A model generated the notes under the pieces. It was given only the letters and a program-made list of their open reading frames with translations, was not told where the DNA came from and did not search any database. From assembly GCA_020638995.1 (NCBI GenBank), contig JACKHM010000003.1, positions 310,001 through 374,000 on the forward strand: 64,000 nt of DNA, given 5' to 3'. This document shows, one piece after another, positions 25,187 through 34,311 of this stretch. The DNA comes from Planctomycetaceae bacterium (GTDB taxonomy: Bacteria; Planctomycetota; Planctomycetia; Pirellulales; Pirellulaceae). The position numbers and the translations under genes were made by a program. How positions within the stretch are numbered: the stretch's first letter is position 1; each line of letters opens with the position of its first letter.

Positions 25187-26968
25187 CTACTTTTCGCTCA
25201 GCGGAACGACGCGAATGTTGAGCTCGCCGAGCTGTTTGCGATCAACTTCGCCTGGCGCCTCGGTCATCAAGTCCGTCGCACGCTGCGTCTTTGGAAAGGC
25301 GATACAGTCGCGAATGCTCTCCAATCCGCCAAACAACATCACGACACGATCGATACCCAGCGCGATACCCGCGTGTGGCGGCGCGCCGTATTGAAGTGCG
25401 TCGAGCAAAAATCCAAATCGTTCCTTGGCGGTTTGCTCGTCGATTCCCAATAGATTGAAAACAACCTGCTGGGTAACCGAGCTGTGGATACGAACCGTGC
25501 CACCACCGGCTTCCGAGCCGTTGATTACTAGGTCATACGCTTTCGCACGGCACTTCTTCGGGTCGGATTCCAGCATCGCCAAGTCTTGATCTCGGGGCGC
25601 CGTGAAGGGATGGTGCATAGCGACCCAGCGATCTTCTTCGTCGTCGTGTTCGAACATCGGAAACTCGACTACCCACGAGAAGTGCATTTGTTTGGGATCG
25701 TAAAGCTTCAATTCCGCTCCCAACCTCTTCCGCAATCCGTACAACGCCTTGCAAGATACTTCCCAAGAATCTGCTATGAACAACATCAAATCGCCTGGTT
25801 CGGCTTCCATGCGCTCGGCGAACTTCTTCAGTAACTGTTCATCGAAGTTCTTCGCAATCGGCGACCAAAGCGAGCCGTCTTCTTCCATGCGGAACCAAGC
25901 CAGTCCTTTCGCACCAAAGTCGTGCTTGACGTATTCAGTCAATTCATCAATCTGTCGACGCGAGTACTTTGTCGCGGCACCCTTGGCGTTAATTCCACGA
26001 ACGACGCCACCGGTTGTCGCCGGCTCTTTAAAGACGCGGAATTCGGCTTCGGCGGCGAGATCCGTACAGTTCACGATCTCCATACCGAACCTTAGATCGG
26101 GAGCATCATGGCCGAACCGTTCCATGGCTTCGTCATAGGTCATGCGAGGCAACGGTAACTGCAGATCAAGACCGGCCAGTTCTTTTGCAAGGCGAGCCAT
26201 GAGCCCGTCGATCATGCCCATGATGTCATCTGCATCGACGAATGACATCTCCAGATCGAGTTGCGTAAATTCGGGCTGGCGGTCAGCCCGCAAGTCCTCG
26301 TCGCGAAAGCAGCGTGCCACCTGAACATAGCGGTCGAGGCCAGCCACCATTAGGATCTGTTTGTAAAGCTGAGGCGATTGAGGCAGGGCGTAAAACGAGT
26401 TGTGATGCACGCGGCTCGGAACTAGATAATCGCGAGCTCCTTCCGGCGTGCTGCGACCGAGAATTGGAGTCTCCACATCGACGAAGTCGTGCTCTTCAAA
26501 GTAATCCCGCATCGTTTTGATGATCCGACTGCGCAGAAGCAACGTCTTCTGCATTTCCTGGCGTCGAAGATCGAGATAGCGATGCTTCAATCTCAAGTCT
26601 TCTCCCGGAGGAACTGATTGACTGGGCGTGAACGGGGGGACTTTGGACTTGTTCAAGACTTCCAGCGCCGTCGCCCGCAGCTCGATCTGTCCGGTTGCGA
26701 GCTTCGGATTGTCTTGCTTGTCGGGACGTGGTTGTATGGAACCGGTGACACGAATGACGTCTTCCGCTCGCAGTTTCTTAGCACGCTCGATCAAATCGCT
26801 GCTGCTGTCGGGCGGACCAAAGCAAACCTGAGTCAGGCCATAGCGGTCACGAAGATCGATAAAGATGCCGCCGCCGTGGTCTCGATAGCCGTCCACCCAG
26901 CCACACAAAGTCGCCTCCGAGTTGACGTGATCGAGCCGCAATTCGCCGCAGGTATGAGAACGTAACAA
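25187..26968 (-). CDS. aspS: Aspartyl-tRNA synthetase
   Basis: A 593-residue class II synthetase of bacterial length. The OB-fold anticodon domain opens MLRSHTCGELRLDHVNSEAT (start residues), motif 2 is visible in QVARCFRDEDLRADRQPEFT, and motif 3 as APPHAGIALGIDRVVMLFGG. The large bacterial GAD insertion lies around residues 290-420. The start is TTG at 26968, well supported by AAGGAG seven bases upstream. It is divergent from the zinc-ribbon/GYF genes. Confidence 0.96.
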   Translation of the reverse strand: MLRSHTCGELRLDHVNSEATLCGWVDGYRDHGGGIFIDLRDRYGLTQVCFGPPDSSSDLIERAKKLRAEDVIRVTGSIQPRPDKQDNPKLATGQIELRATALEVLNKSKVPPFTPSQSVPPGEDLRLKHRYLDLRRQEMQKTLLLRSRIIKTMRDYFEEHDFVDVETPILGRSTPEGARDYLVPSRVHHNSFYALPQSPQLYKQILMVAGLDRYVQVARCFRDEDLRADRQPEFTQLDLEMSFVDADDIMGMIDGLMARLAKELAGLDLQLPLPRMTYDEAMERFGHDAPDLRFGMEIVNCTDLAAEAEFRVFKEPATTGGVVRGINAKGAATKYSRRQIDELTEYVKHDFGAKGLAWFRMEEDGSLWSPIAKNFDEQLLKKFAERMEAEPGDLMLFIADSWEVSCKALYGLRKRLGAELKLYDPKQMHFSWVVEFPMFEHDDEEDRWVAMHHPFTAPRDQDLAMLESDPKKCRAKAYDLVINGSEAGGGTVRIHSSVTQQVVFNLLGIDEQTAKERFGFLLDALQYGAPPHAGIALGIDRVVMLFGGLESIRDCIAFPKTQRATDLMTEAPGEVDRKQLGELNIRVVPLSEK

Positions 26969-27211
26969 TCGAATCTCCTTGTCCTTCGATGGCTTTCTTC
27001 AAGCAAATCAAAACCTCGCATTCTAAACCGTGACAGGAGTTAAGGGAAGGTTCGCGTTTTATAAACGAAGACGCGGATAAAGGTTGGAATTGTTGGGTCA
27101 TTCGTTGAAGGTGCCCGTAGCGTCGAGTAAACTTCCCCGGTCAAACCTTCCCAAATCCCAACTTTCTTTCATCGCACGCATACTCAGAATAGATCCGACG
27201 CGAGCCAATCC

Positions 27212-27829
27212 ATGCCGATAGAAACCACCTGCCCGGGTTGCGGACGAAAGCTGCAAGTTGGGGAGGAGCATGTGGGGAAACAAGCACGCTGTCCTTTGTG
27301 CAACGAGATTTACTCTGTCCCGGCGACCGAGACGTTTCAGTCACCTGTGGTCGATGTAAGCCAGTGGAGGATGAGGACTCCGGAAGGGCACACCTACGGG
27401 CCAGTGAGCCGCGAAGATCTGAACGCCTGGGTGGCTGAAGGGCGAGTCAGCTCAGATTGTATGCTCGCATCCGAGCTGAACGCGAATTGGGTGAACGCGG
27501 ACTCCATTTTTCCGGAATTGTCAGAAGTAAGGACGCAATCGCCTGCGACGCCCTCACACCCCGCAGAAAGATTTGTCGATGGACATCGCGGCGGATTGAT
27601 CCTGGCGTTAGGTATTCTCAGCTGGGCCGTGGGCTGTCCCATCTTTGGGATCTGTGCCTGGGTGATGGGAAGTGCCGATCTGCGCGAGATGCGAGCCGGG
27701 CGAATGGATGCCAATGGAACCGGCATGACGCAGGCCGGACAAATCATTGGGATGTTGCATGCGATGATGACCATTATTGCCATCGTCCTCTTTGTTTTCC
27801 TGTTACTGCTAGGAGTCGGTTGGCGATAA
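27212..27829 (+). CDS. Zinc-ribbon/GYF_2/DUF4190 membrane protein, copy 1
   Basis: A 205-residue protein in three parts. An N-terminal zinc ribbon (CPGCGRKLQVGEEHVGKQAR, then CPLC) resembles prokaryotic Zn-finger heads of planctomycete proteins. A GYF_2-like domain follows at residues about 50-105 (WRMRTPEGHTYGPVSREDLN). A DUF4190 region with two membrane helices closes it (GGLILALGILSWAVGCPIFG, ending in IVLFVFLLLLGVGWR). GYF domains bind proline-rich peptides. It is followed 15 bases later by a paralogue, so the pair arose by tandem duplication. Function unknown. Confidence 0.82.
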   Translation: MPIETTCPGCGRKLQVGEEHVGKQARCPLCNEIYSVPATETFQSPVVDVSQWRMRTPEGHTYGPVSREDLNAWVAEGRVSSDCMLASELNANWVNADSIFPELSEVRTQSPATPSHPAERFVDGHRGGLILALGILSWAVGCPIFGICAWVMGSADLREMRAGRMDANGTGMTQAGQIIGMLHAMMTIIAIVLFVFLLLLGVGWR

Positions 27830-27844
27830 GTCATCCGCCGCACA

Positions 27845-28519
27845 ATGGCGATTGAGACGATTTGTAAGGGCTGTGCCCAGAAGCTTCGCGTGGGCGATGA
27901 GTTTGCCGGGCGAAAAGCGCGTTGCCCGCACTGCAAGACGATCTATACGGTGCCCGCGGCCACTGGCGATCAACCGACGCACGGCGACGGTGACAGCTGG
28001 CTGATGCGCTCGACGGATGGTGCGGAATACGGTCCGGTTCCTAAATCAGAGCTGGATCGTTGGTTTCACGAGGGACGACTGGATTCAGCTGCGCAGGTGC
28101 GGAAAGAAAACGAAGCGAGTTGGCGGCAGTCCTCCGAGCTCTATCCTTCACTCTCGCCGCGAATTGCGTCGAGCGATAATCCGTTTTCAAGCAAACCCGC
28201 GTTCGGATTGCCGGAACCCAACCCCTACGCCTCGCCATCTACTCCGGGACAGCTAGCTCGTAACCACCGTCCGCATCGCGGGGGACTGATCCTCACGCTC
28301 TCGATCCTGGGTTTCGCATGTTGTCAGATATTCTCCGTCGCCGCTTGGGTTATGGGGCACGGCGATCTGAAGGAAATTAACGCAGGTCGAATGGATCCCC
28401 AGGGGCGGGGTTTGACGCAAGCCGGGATGATCATTGGGATCGTCGGCACGGTTCTGATGATACTTGGGATAGGCGCTCAGATCATTTTAGTAGCCATCGC
28501 GATCTTCAGCGAAATGTGA
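27845..28519 (+). CDS. Zinc-ribbon/GYF_2/DUF4190 membrane protein, copy 2
   Basis: A 224-residue paralogue of the preceding gene with the same order: zinc ribbon (CKGCAQKLRVGDEFAGRKAR, CPHC), GYF_2-like domain (WLMRSTDGAEYGPVPKSELD) and DUF4190 helices (GGLILTLSILGFACCQIFSV). It has a longer Pro/Ser-rich linker between GYF and membrane part (KPAFGLPEPNPYASPSTPG). Shared landmarks with copy 1 include LREMRAGRMD versus LKEINAGRMD and GMTQAGQIIG versus GLTQAGMIIG. Confidence 0.82.
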   Translation: MAIETICKGCAQKLRVGDEFAGRKARCPHCKTIYTVPAATGDQPTHGDGDSWLMRSTDGAEYGPVPKSELDRWFHEGRLDSAAQVRKENEASWRQSSELYPSLSPRIASSDNPFSSKPAFGLPEPNPYASPSTPGQLARNHRPHRGGLILTLSILGFACCQIFSVAAWVMGHGDLKEINAGRMDPQGRGLTQAGMIIGIVGTVLMILGIGAQIILVAIAIFSEM

Positions 28520-28603
28520 GAGTGTGCGCTTGCGTGCGTTACTCGCGAGTCCGAAACCGCGAAAAAGAACTGGCTTTTGCCAAGCGAATATGTGACAATG
28601 CCG

Positions 28604-28619
28604 TCATCCACTCGGATGA
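28604..28619. repeat. Small inverted repeat upstream of DUF1559 gene 1
   Basis: TCATCC and GGATGA face each other across ACTC, about 60 bases before the ATG at 28679. It could be a weak hairpin or an operator; little more can be said. Confidence 0.3.
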
Positions 28620-28678
28620 TCTTCCCACGCTTTTGGCCGTTCGGTTGTTAAGACTTTTCTCGGGAAGGAGACAATATC

Positions 28679-29767
28679 ATGCTCCGCCACTCACGTTCCG
28701 GATTTACGTTGGTTGAACTGTTGGTGGTAATTGCCATCATCGGAATTCTGATGGGCCTACTGTTGGTGGCTCTGGGCCCTGTTCGAGAAAGGGCGCGGCA
28801 GATGCAATGTATGAATAATCTCCGGCAGCTTGGGATGGCGACGATCGAATTCAACAGCGCAAAGAAGCGGTTTCCCGGCGTTCAAGAGATCGTTGCGCGA
28901 GACGCTGGCCTGCCGCTCGAACATCCCGCCACACTGCCCGGCGGAAACATCAACAAGATCGCATCGTGGGAAGTGTTGCTGCTGGACTACGTTGAACAGC
29001 GACCCTTGTTCGACCGCTGGGACGACCAATCCGTTCCGAAATGGGTGCCTGATCCGCTCACGGGCCAACCGGTTCTGAATGGCGACCTGGCGCATTACAT
29101 TCCAATTTACAATTGCCCAAGCCACCTCAGCAGCCGCACCTACGGACCATTCACGGCGTATGTGGCAAATGCCGGATACTACGCGCAAGCATCTGACCCC
29201 GCTCCCTATAACCAGGCCTCCAGCAAGGGACCATCAACCGCGGGTTATGACTATTGGGACTCGCAAGACGGCACCAACGGCATGTTCGTCGACCGTGTTC
29301 CGATTCCCAGGACCGCCGGTTCGCTCACGCCGCACGATCCCGCGAGAGTGCCTGAGGTCACTTACACAGATGTCAAAGACGGACTGTCGAACACCTTACT
29401 AATCAGCGAAAACTTGGTGGCCGGTCAGTGGTGGCAACCGGGGTTGGAGTCGACGTTCGTGTGGTTGTATGCGACGGAAGCCAGTTGTCCGCCCTCGTCA
29501 GGAAAGCCCGCACCGACGCAGCCCGTCACAGCCGTCATGCGAATCAACGGGCAACGGAATACCGTGACTGCGCTAACGCCGCAATCGGCTCGCCCATCCG
29601 CTCGGCATCTGGGAGGCGTCAATGCGGTGTTCGCCGATGGACACACGAGCGTCGTGCGCGATGGAGTCGACTATCACGTCTATCAGCAACTCATGACACC
29701 CAACGGCGCCAAGTCGGCAATGCCCTGCAGCGGCTATGTGCTGAAGGGCGGCGATTTCGAGTACTAG
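28679..29767 (+). CDS. DUF1559 pseudopilin-like protein 1
   Basis: A 362-residue member of the planctomycete DUF1559 (SBP_bac_10) family. The N-terminus is a type IV pilin-like prepilin signal, SGFTLVELLVVIAIIGIL, with the Gly|Phe cleavage site and Glu5, so it is handled by a prepilin peptidase. The C-terminal hallmark is HLGGVNAVFADGHTSVVRDG. The core is an extracellular alpha/beta domain with WEVLLLDYVEQRPLFDRWDD and ENLVAGQWW. These proteins occur in dozens of copies per genome and their role is unknown. AAGGAG lies upstream of the start. A related gene follows 274 bases later. Confidence 0.92.
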   Translation: MLRHSRSGFTLVELLVVIAIIGILMGLLLVALGPVRERARQMQCMNNLRQLGMATIEFNSAKKRFPGVQEIVARDAGLPLEHPATLPGGNINKIASWEVLLLDYVEQRPLFDRWDDQSVPKWVPDPLTGQPVLNGDLAHYIPIYNCPSHLSSRTYGPFTAYVANAGYYAQASDPAPYNQASSKGPSTAGYDYWDSQDGTNGMFVDRVPIPRTAGSLTPHDPARVPEVTYTDVKDGLSNTLLISENLVAGQWWQPGLESTFVWLYATEASCPPSSGKPAPTQPVTAVMRINGQRNTVTALTPQSARPSARHLGGVNAVFADGHTSVVRDGVDYHVYQQLMTPNGAKSAMPCSGYVLKGGDFEY

Positions 29768-29958
29768 GCTTTGTCTCAAGAACACGAGGTTGACAAGTTT
29801 AGGCTGGAACAAGCGGCGTCGCGACGAAGTCGCCTTCGCTTTCCGGGCGATGCCTTCGTGGCGAAGGTAAAGGTTGCGTGAAGGATTGACGAATTGTTGA
29901 AGGAATTCGGGCGCGACGGCGTTGATCGGCAGTGGACACGGCCTTGTGTTTTTGCGAT

Positions 29959-29975
29959 TATGAACCGAGTTCATA
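29959..29975. promoter_or_regulatory. Perfect 7-3-7 palindrome upstream of DUF1559 gene 2
   Basis: TATGAAC, CGA, GTTCATA form a perfect inverted repeat ending 66 bases before the ATG at 30042, where an operator might lie. It is AT-rich compared with its surroundings. No regulator can be named. The remaining intergenic stretch (29768-30041) also holds a loose CCTTCGC/GCGAAGG pair near 29840-29870. Confidence 0.4.
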
Positions 29976-30041
29976 TCTTCCCGTGTCGTCAGATGTGTTC
30001 GTTCTTATTCAGCACCCAAATCGGGAGAGGAGTCAGCCGCT

Positions 30042-31136
30042 ATGTCCAAGTCGACATCTAGAGGCTTTACATTAGTCGAGTTGCTGGTGGTCATCGCAAT
30101 CATCGGCGTCCTTGTTGCACTGCTTTTGCCAGCCGTCCAAGCCGCTCGCGAATCCGCCCGCAAGATGCAATGCGGTACACAGTTGCGCGAGCTGGGACAA
30201 GCCGCAATAACATTCGAGGGAGCGAAGAAGCGATTTCCTGGTTGGCAAGAGATCGTGGCGCGAAATTCGGGGGCACCAATCGGACCCACAGGTCCAAACA
30301 AAGTTGCTGGGTGGCCTGTTCTATTGCTTCCATACTTAGATCAGAACGCCCTCTTCGATTTGTGGGATGACCAGGCAGTAGCGGCAGGCGGCTCAAACCT
30401 ACGGCCTTTTCTCCCGATATACAGTTGCCCTAGCCGACAGACGAAGTATCGCAATGACTCGTACACGTCTTATGTGGCTAACGCTGGCTTTAGTCTCGAT
30501 CCGAGCACTACTGATGTTAAAGATGATGGAACGGGCAGCGGCACATACTGGACAATTCATAATCAAAACACCGGTGTTTTCCTCGACAGAGTTCCCTATG
30601 ACCCAAGCGGTGCTCTACTAGGAACATTACTGCCGAAGAAGCTGAATGAAGTAACGACCACGGACATTGAGGATGGATTGAGCAACACTTTGCTGTTTTC
30701 GGAGAACCTGCTCGGCGGTAAGTGGAATCACGCCCACAAAAACGGGTACGGTCAGCTGGATACCACAGTGACGCCGAATGTCGTGCCACAATGTGAGATC
30801 ACATTTCATTGGTTCGCGAGGTCAGACGGTACTGTTTGCACAACCTCGGCGACCAAACCTGCTCCGGAAATGAAGATCAATGGTAATGCCGCTGGAGCAA
30901 GCCGTCCTGAGTCAGACCCTGACTTATTGAGTCTGATCCCGCAATGGAAAGTCGCCGCCAGACCCTCCGCTTGGCATAGCGGTGGAGTAAATGTTGTGTT
31001 TGCGGACAAGCACACGATCTTCCTCAATGAGGCGATTGACTACGACGTCTATCAGCAACTGATGACGACCTACGGAAAGAAAACACAGATGCCTTGCAAA
31101 AACTATGTCTTGCGAGCCGAGGACATGGGCGGTTAG
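30042..31136 (+). CDS. DUF1559 pseudopilin-like protein 2
   Basis: A 364-residue paralogue of the preceding DUF1559 protein. The prepilin-type signal is RGFTLVELLVVIAIIGVLVA, the core shares KKRFPGWQEIVARN and LPYLDQNALFDLWDDQ with gene 1, and the C-terminus reads HSGGVNVVFADKHTIFLNEA. In gene 1 the last motif is FADGHT; here the Gly is replaced by Lys. GAGAGGAG precedes the start. A strong terminator follows 36 bases after the stop. Confidence 0.92.
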   Translation: MSKSTSRGFTLVELLVVIAIIGVLVALLLPAVQAARESARKMQCGTQLRELGQAAITFEGAKKRFPGWQEIVARNSGAPIGPTGPNKVAGWPVLLLPYLDQNALFDLWDDQAVAAGGSNLRPFLPIYSCPSRQTKYRNDSYTSYVANAGFSLDPSTTDVKDDGTGSGTYWTIHNQNTGVFLDRVPYDPSGALLGTLLPKKLNEVTTTDIEDGLSNTLLFSENLLGGKWNHAHKNGYGQLDTTVTPNVVPQCEITFHWFARSDGTVCTTSATKPAPEMKINGNAAGASRPESDPDLLSLIPQWKVAARPSAWHSGGVNVVFADKHTIFLNEAIDYDVYQQLMTTYGKKTQMPCKNYVLRAEDMGG

Positions 31137-31171
31137 TTCGCGACACGCTTGGTCGAAATAGATCTCACGAG

Positions 31172-31206
31172 ACGCTCGCCTACTTGGCGAGCGTTATTCG
31201 TTTCTT
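31172..31206 (+). terminator. Rho-independent terminator between convergent genes
   Basis: ACGCTCGCC (31172-31180) and GGCGAGCGT (31186-31194) form a perfect 9-bp stem with loop TACTT, followed by a T-rich run (TATTCGTTTCTT). It ends the DUF1559 unit. The right arm touches the stop codon of the convergent CAP gene, so the element may serve both directions. Confidence 0.8.
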
Positions 31207-32252
31207 GCCGACCCATTGTCCACAGGTTGTAGTTCTTCGGTCGTTGCGTCAAACGTCGCGACGAAGCCTTTCCCGCGAGACCATGTGCAGCCAACGCCGC
31301 AGAAGCGAAGTGATGGTTCGAGCAACATTTGACGGTGACCTCGGTCCGCGATACCGGGGTCGATGATCCACCAGCAAACTAAGCCGCGGGCCGCCAGTTG
31401 CCGCGACCAGGGTCCCCAAACCACATTCTCGCCGTGCATCGGCATTTGCAGCGGATAGCTGATGCTCGCTTCGCCAACGCGAAGCAACCGGTTGTCGGTA
31501 TCTACTTGAACTTCGACTGTAAAACCTTCTTCGTCGAGTCGGGGAATGGTTACTTCCGTACCGTGCTCAACAACAAACTTGCCGAACGATTCATCGACAC
31601 TGCGGTAGCGATAGCCGCCCCGCGCGGGCAGATCGACCAAAAAAGAAATCTCCTCCTTCTGGAAACTGTAAATCGTCGTACGTCCTTGTTGATCGAGCTG
31701 CGTCGAAAAGCGTTCCCATTGAGCCAATGCTCGCGCGGTGGCGCCAAACGTCGAGATCCTAGCTGCCGGCAATCGCCCGAGGCTGTCGACATGCGGCGGT
31801 CGCTGCTCGCCCTCGCGCTGAAAATCGTCGGAGAACCAGCGGGCCGCGCGATTGAGCGGTTCGTTGCGTTTCAGTTTGGCAAGCTTCGGCGTCGCCTTCA
31901 AAGCTTCGATTGCCTCATCGATGACTGCCAGTCCGCCTTCCGTACTTTCCCCCTCCGGAATATCAATGTAGTCGATCGGATCGTCACTCAAGAACACGCG
32001 GCTCGCCTCGTACGCCTCGTCAAGATCTGCGGGGATTCTCCGCAGTGTCGCTTTAAGTGGTTCGAGGACTTCGATTGCGTAGGTCGCCGGATCTGCACGC
32101 AATCGATTGATCTCGTCGAACATTTCCGCTTCGACTTCGCGCACTGTGGCCGGATCGGATAGACGCTGTTGAGCGTCTGAGCATTGAGTGATGAGACCAA
32201 GCAAAAGTGCAGTCGCCGGGATGGCGTAACGCTGATAATCGCTAATTACCAC
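31194..32252 (-). CDS. Exported CAP/SCP-domain protein
   Basis: A 352-residue protein with a signal peptide (IPATALLLGLITQCSDAQ). CAP-superfamily landmarks are EINRLRADPATYAIEV near the start, LNRAARWFSDDFQRE, GENVVWGPWS, and the closing DRGHRQMLLEPSLRFCGVGC with FVATFDA. A central region of about 90 residues (ALAQWERFSTQLDQ to RLLRVGEASISYPL) is inserted between CAP segments. The start codon is GTG at 32252 with no good ribosome site. The start lies inside an imperfect hairpin, so initiation may be affected by structure. Bacterial CAP proteins are secreted; their activity is mostly unknown. Confidence 0.8.
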   Translation of the reverse strand: MVISDYQRYAIPATALLLGLITQCSDAQQRLSDPATVREVEAEMFDEINRLRADPATYAIEVLEPLKATLRRIPADLDEAYEASRVFLSDDPIDYIDIPEGESTEGGLAVIDEAIEALKATPKLAKLKRNEPLNRAARWFSDDFQREGEQRPPHVDSLGRLPAARISTFGATARALAQWERFSTQLDQQGRTTIYSFQKEEISFLVDLPARGGYRYRSVDESFGKFVVEHGTEVTIPRLDEEGFTVEVQVDTDNRLLRVGEASISYPLQMPMHGENVVWGPWSRQLAARGLVCWWIIDPGIADRGHRQMLLEPSLRFCGVGCTWSRGKGFVATFDATTEELQPVDNGSARNE

Positions 32253-32299
32253 TAATCGAATACCCCTGTCTCATTAGCGGCGATCAGTGCCGATTAGCG
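32230..32299. repeat. Imperfect 28-bp inverted repeat over CAP gene start
   Basis: The left arm (32230-32257) begins CGCTGATAATCGCTAATTAC and the right arm (32272-32299) reads as its inverse at 18 of 28 positions. Most mismatches are transitions that become G-U pairs in one RNA strand. Each arm is itself built of short ATTAGYG-like units. It overlaps the GTG start and first two codons of the CAP gene. It resembles a dispersed intergenic repeat more than a terminator. Confidence 0.5.
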
Positions 32300-32325
32300 T
32301 TCCTGCAACTTGCTCGCCCCCTACG

Positions 32326-33039
32326 TTACCATTCTAGCTCATCGTTAAAGCCGGGCGGTACCAGCGACGGATCTTGAAAACGCTCGCCGTCGAGATGCGT
32401 ATCGTTGACCACCCACGGGTCGCCGTGCGAGTGATATCCACCGCGTTCCCAATAGCCCAGTTGATCTTCGGTCGAGAACTCAATTGCCTTCAGCCACTTG
32501 GCGCTCTTCCAGGCATACAACAGCGGCACGATCGCACGCACCGGCCCGCCGTGATCTGCTGACAAGGCCTCGCCGTCATGCAAATCCGCGATGAGTGCAT
32601 CGGGGGCAAGGAAATCTTCCAGCGGCAGATTCGTTGACCAACCGTTGTCAAAGCCATGTAACAAGACGAACCTTGCCTCGGGTCGAACGCCAGCCGCATC
32701 GAACAGGTACCGCGTCGAAACTCCTTCCCAGAGATTGCCGAGCCGCGACCATCGAGTGACACAGTGAAAGTCCGCGAAGACTTTCACCCGAGGCAACTCG
32801 CGAAACTCATCGAGCGTGAATGTCAACCGCCGCGAGACCATTCCGAAAACTTCGAGCTGCCAGTTGGCTGGAATCTGCGGCGTGCCAGTTGCATCAAGCA
32901 CCGGCCACTTGCGAGTCCGTGACTGGCCCGGCGGAATGCGATTGTCTCGCAAGGTATCGGAACTGATGACAACATCAGCACTCAACTCAGACGGAGTTGG
33001 AGCGTCACCAGCTTGGTACTTCGAATGATCTTCGGACAT
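32326..33039 (-). CDS. Sulfite oxidase-like molybdopterin-binding oxidoreductase
   Basis: A 237-residue protein of the sulfite oxidase/YedY molybdenum fold. The molybdenum-ligating Cys is in FADFHCVTRWSRLGNLWEG and the pterin-binding region reads GGPVRAIVPLLYAWKSAKW. Closing landmarks are GYWERGGYHSHGDPW. There is no Tat or Sec signal, no heme domain and no dimerisation domain, so it is a short cytoplasmic form whose electron acceptor is unknown. It is 30 bases downstream of the threonine aldolase gene on the same strand. Confidence 0.87.
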   Translation of the reverse strand: MSEDHSKYQAGDAPTPSELSADVVISSDTLRDNRIPPGQSRTRKWPVLDATGTPQIPANWQLEVFGMVSRRLTFTLDEFRELPRVKVFADFHCVTRWSRLGNLWEGVSTRYLFDAAGVRPEARFVLLHGFDNGWSTNLPLEDFLAPDALIADLHDGEALSADHGGPVRAIVPLLYAWKSAKWLKAIEFSTEDQLGYWERGGYHSHGDPWVVNDTHLDGERFQDPSLVPPGFNDELEW

Positions 33040-33069
33040 GAAGTGGTGAACTCCGAATGACGCAGCACC

Positions 33070-34152
33070 TCAATAGGCAACAACGCGATCTACTTCCGGC
33101 TTGGCACCGGCAATCAGCTGCTCCGCTGCCCACGCGACGACTTCGGCAGCTCGACGCAGCGCTTGCTCATCAACATCAAGATGGGTAACCGCTCGGACGC
33201 GCGTGGGGGTGATCGCTAGAGTGAGCACCCCTTGCTGCTGCATCAGAGTTACGAGATCGGCGGCAGTACCCAGCGACGGCTCGACTTCGATAAACACAAT
33301 ATTCGTGTCGACTTCGGGAGTCAGCAACCGAATGCCGTCGGTTGCTCGGACGGCGTCGGCGAGAATCTGTGCGTTGGCATGATCTTCCTTCAACCGTTCG
33401 CGATGGTTCTCCATCGCATACAGTGCTCCGGCACCAATAATACCAACCTGTCGCATTCCGCCGCCAAAGCACTTCCTGTGGCGGCGTGCCTCTTTGATCA
33501 TTTCGGCAGGACCGGCCAACGCCGAACCCACCGGAGCTCCCAGCCCCTTGCTGAAGCACACACTTACCGTGTCAAAGTGCCTTGACCATTCATCCGCTGC
33601 AATGCCGGTGGCAGCAACGGCGTTGAATAATCGAGCCCCGTCGAGATGTGTCCTCAATCCACCCTCGTGCGCCCACTCGCAAATCCCCGCGACGTTCTCG
33701 TAAGGCTGCACTCGCCCGCCGCCTCGATTGTGCGTGTTTTCCAAACAGACCAGTCGCGTACGGACCAAGTGCTCGTTTTCCGCGCGAATCGTGCCGTGGA
33801 GCTGTTCGGGTCGCAAAACCCCATTGTCGCCTTCGATCGTTCGAGCGACGACCCCGCTAAGTTGAGCGAATGCCCCTTGTTCATAGTTGTAGATGTGGCA
33901 ACCGGCTTCGCAAATGAATTCATCGCCCGGCTTGCAGTGAATCCGAACCGCAATCTGATTCGTCATCGATCCGCTGGGCATAAAAATCGCAGCCTCTTTG
34001 CCCAAAACTTCTGCGGTCAATGACTCAAGCCGCTGGATCGTCGGATCGTCGCCCATCACGTCGTCGCCAACCTCTGCATTGGCAATTGCGCTGCGCATTC
34101 CAGGAGTTGGCTTTGTTACCGTATCGCTACGAAGATCTACGACATTCGTCAT
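33070..34152 (-). CDS. ltaE: Threonine aldolase (low-specificity type)
   Basis: A 360-residue PLP enzyme that splits threonine or allo-threonine to glycine and acetaldehyde. The N-terminal VDLRSDTVTKPTPGMR and VGDDVMGDDPT are diagnostic. ENTHNRGGG and THLDGARLFNA line the cofactor pocket, and the Schiff-base lysine is in CFSKGLGAPVGS. ATG 34152 is chosen; a TTG at 34182 would add ten residues without a ribosome site. The gene is head-to-head with the enolase-superfamily gene across about 160 bases. Confidence 0.93.
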   Translation of the reverse strand: MTNVVDLRSDTVTKPTPGMRSAIANAEVGDDVMGDDPTIQRLESLTAEVLGKEAAIFMPSGSMTNQIAVRIHCKPGDEFICEAGCHIYNYEQGAFAQLSGVVARTIEGDNGVLRPEQLHGTIRAENEHLVRTRLVCLENTHNRGGGRVQPYENVAGICEWAHEGGLRTHLDGARLFNAVAATGIAADEWSRHFDTVSVCFSKGLGAPVGSALAGPAEMIKEARRHRKCFGGGMRQVGIIGAGALYAMENHRERLKEDHANAQILADAVRATDGIRLLTPEVDTNIVFIEVEPSLGTAADLVTLMQQQGVLTLAITPTRVRAVTHLDVDEQALRRAAEVVAWAAEQLIAGAKPEVDRVVAY

Positions 34153-34311
34153 TGTTGTTTCTCGTGACTTGGTCAGGGGCAAACTGCGAAGGTGTGATTA
34201 TAGGCAGATCGATCGACCTTCGCGACCAGTATCCCACACGGCCAGTCAATCCGTTTACAATAGTTCGTCCCTGGGGCGTTGGAATGTAAATTGCCGCTTA
34301 GGAGGAACACG

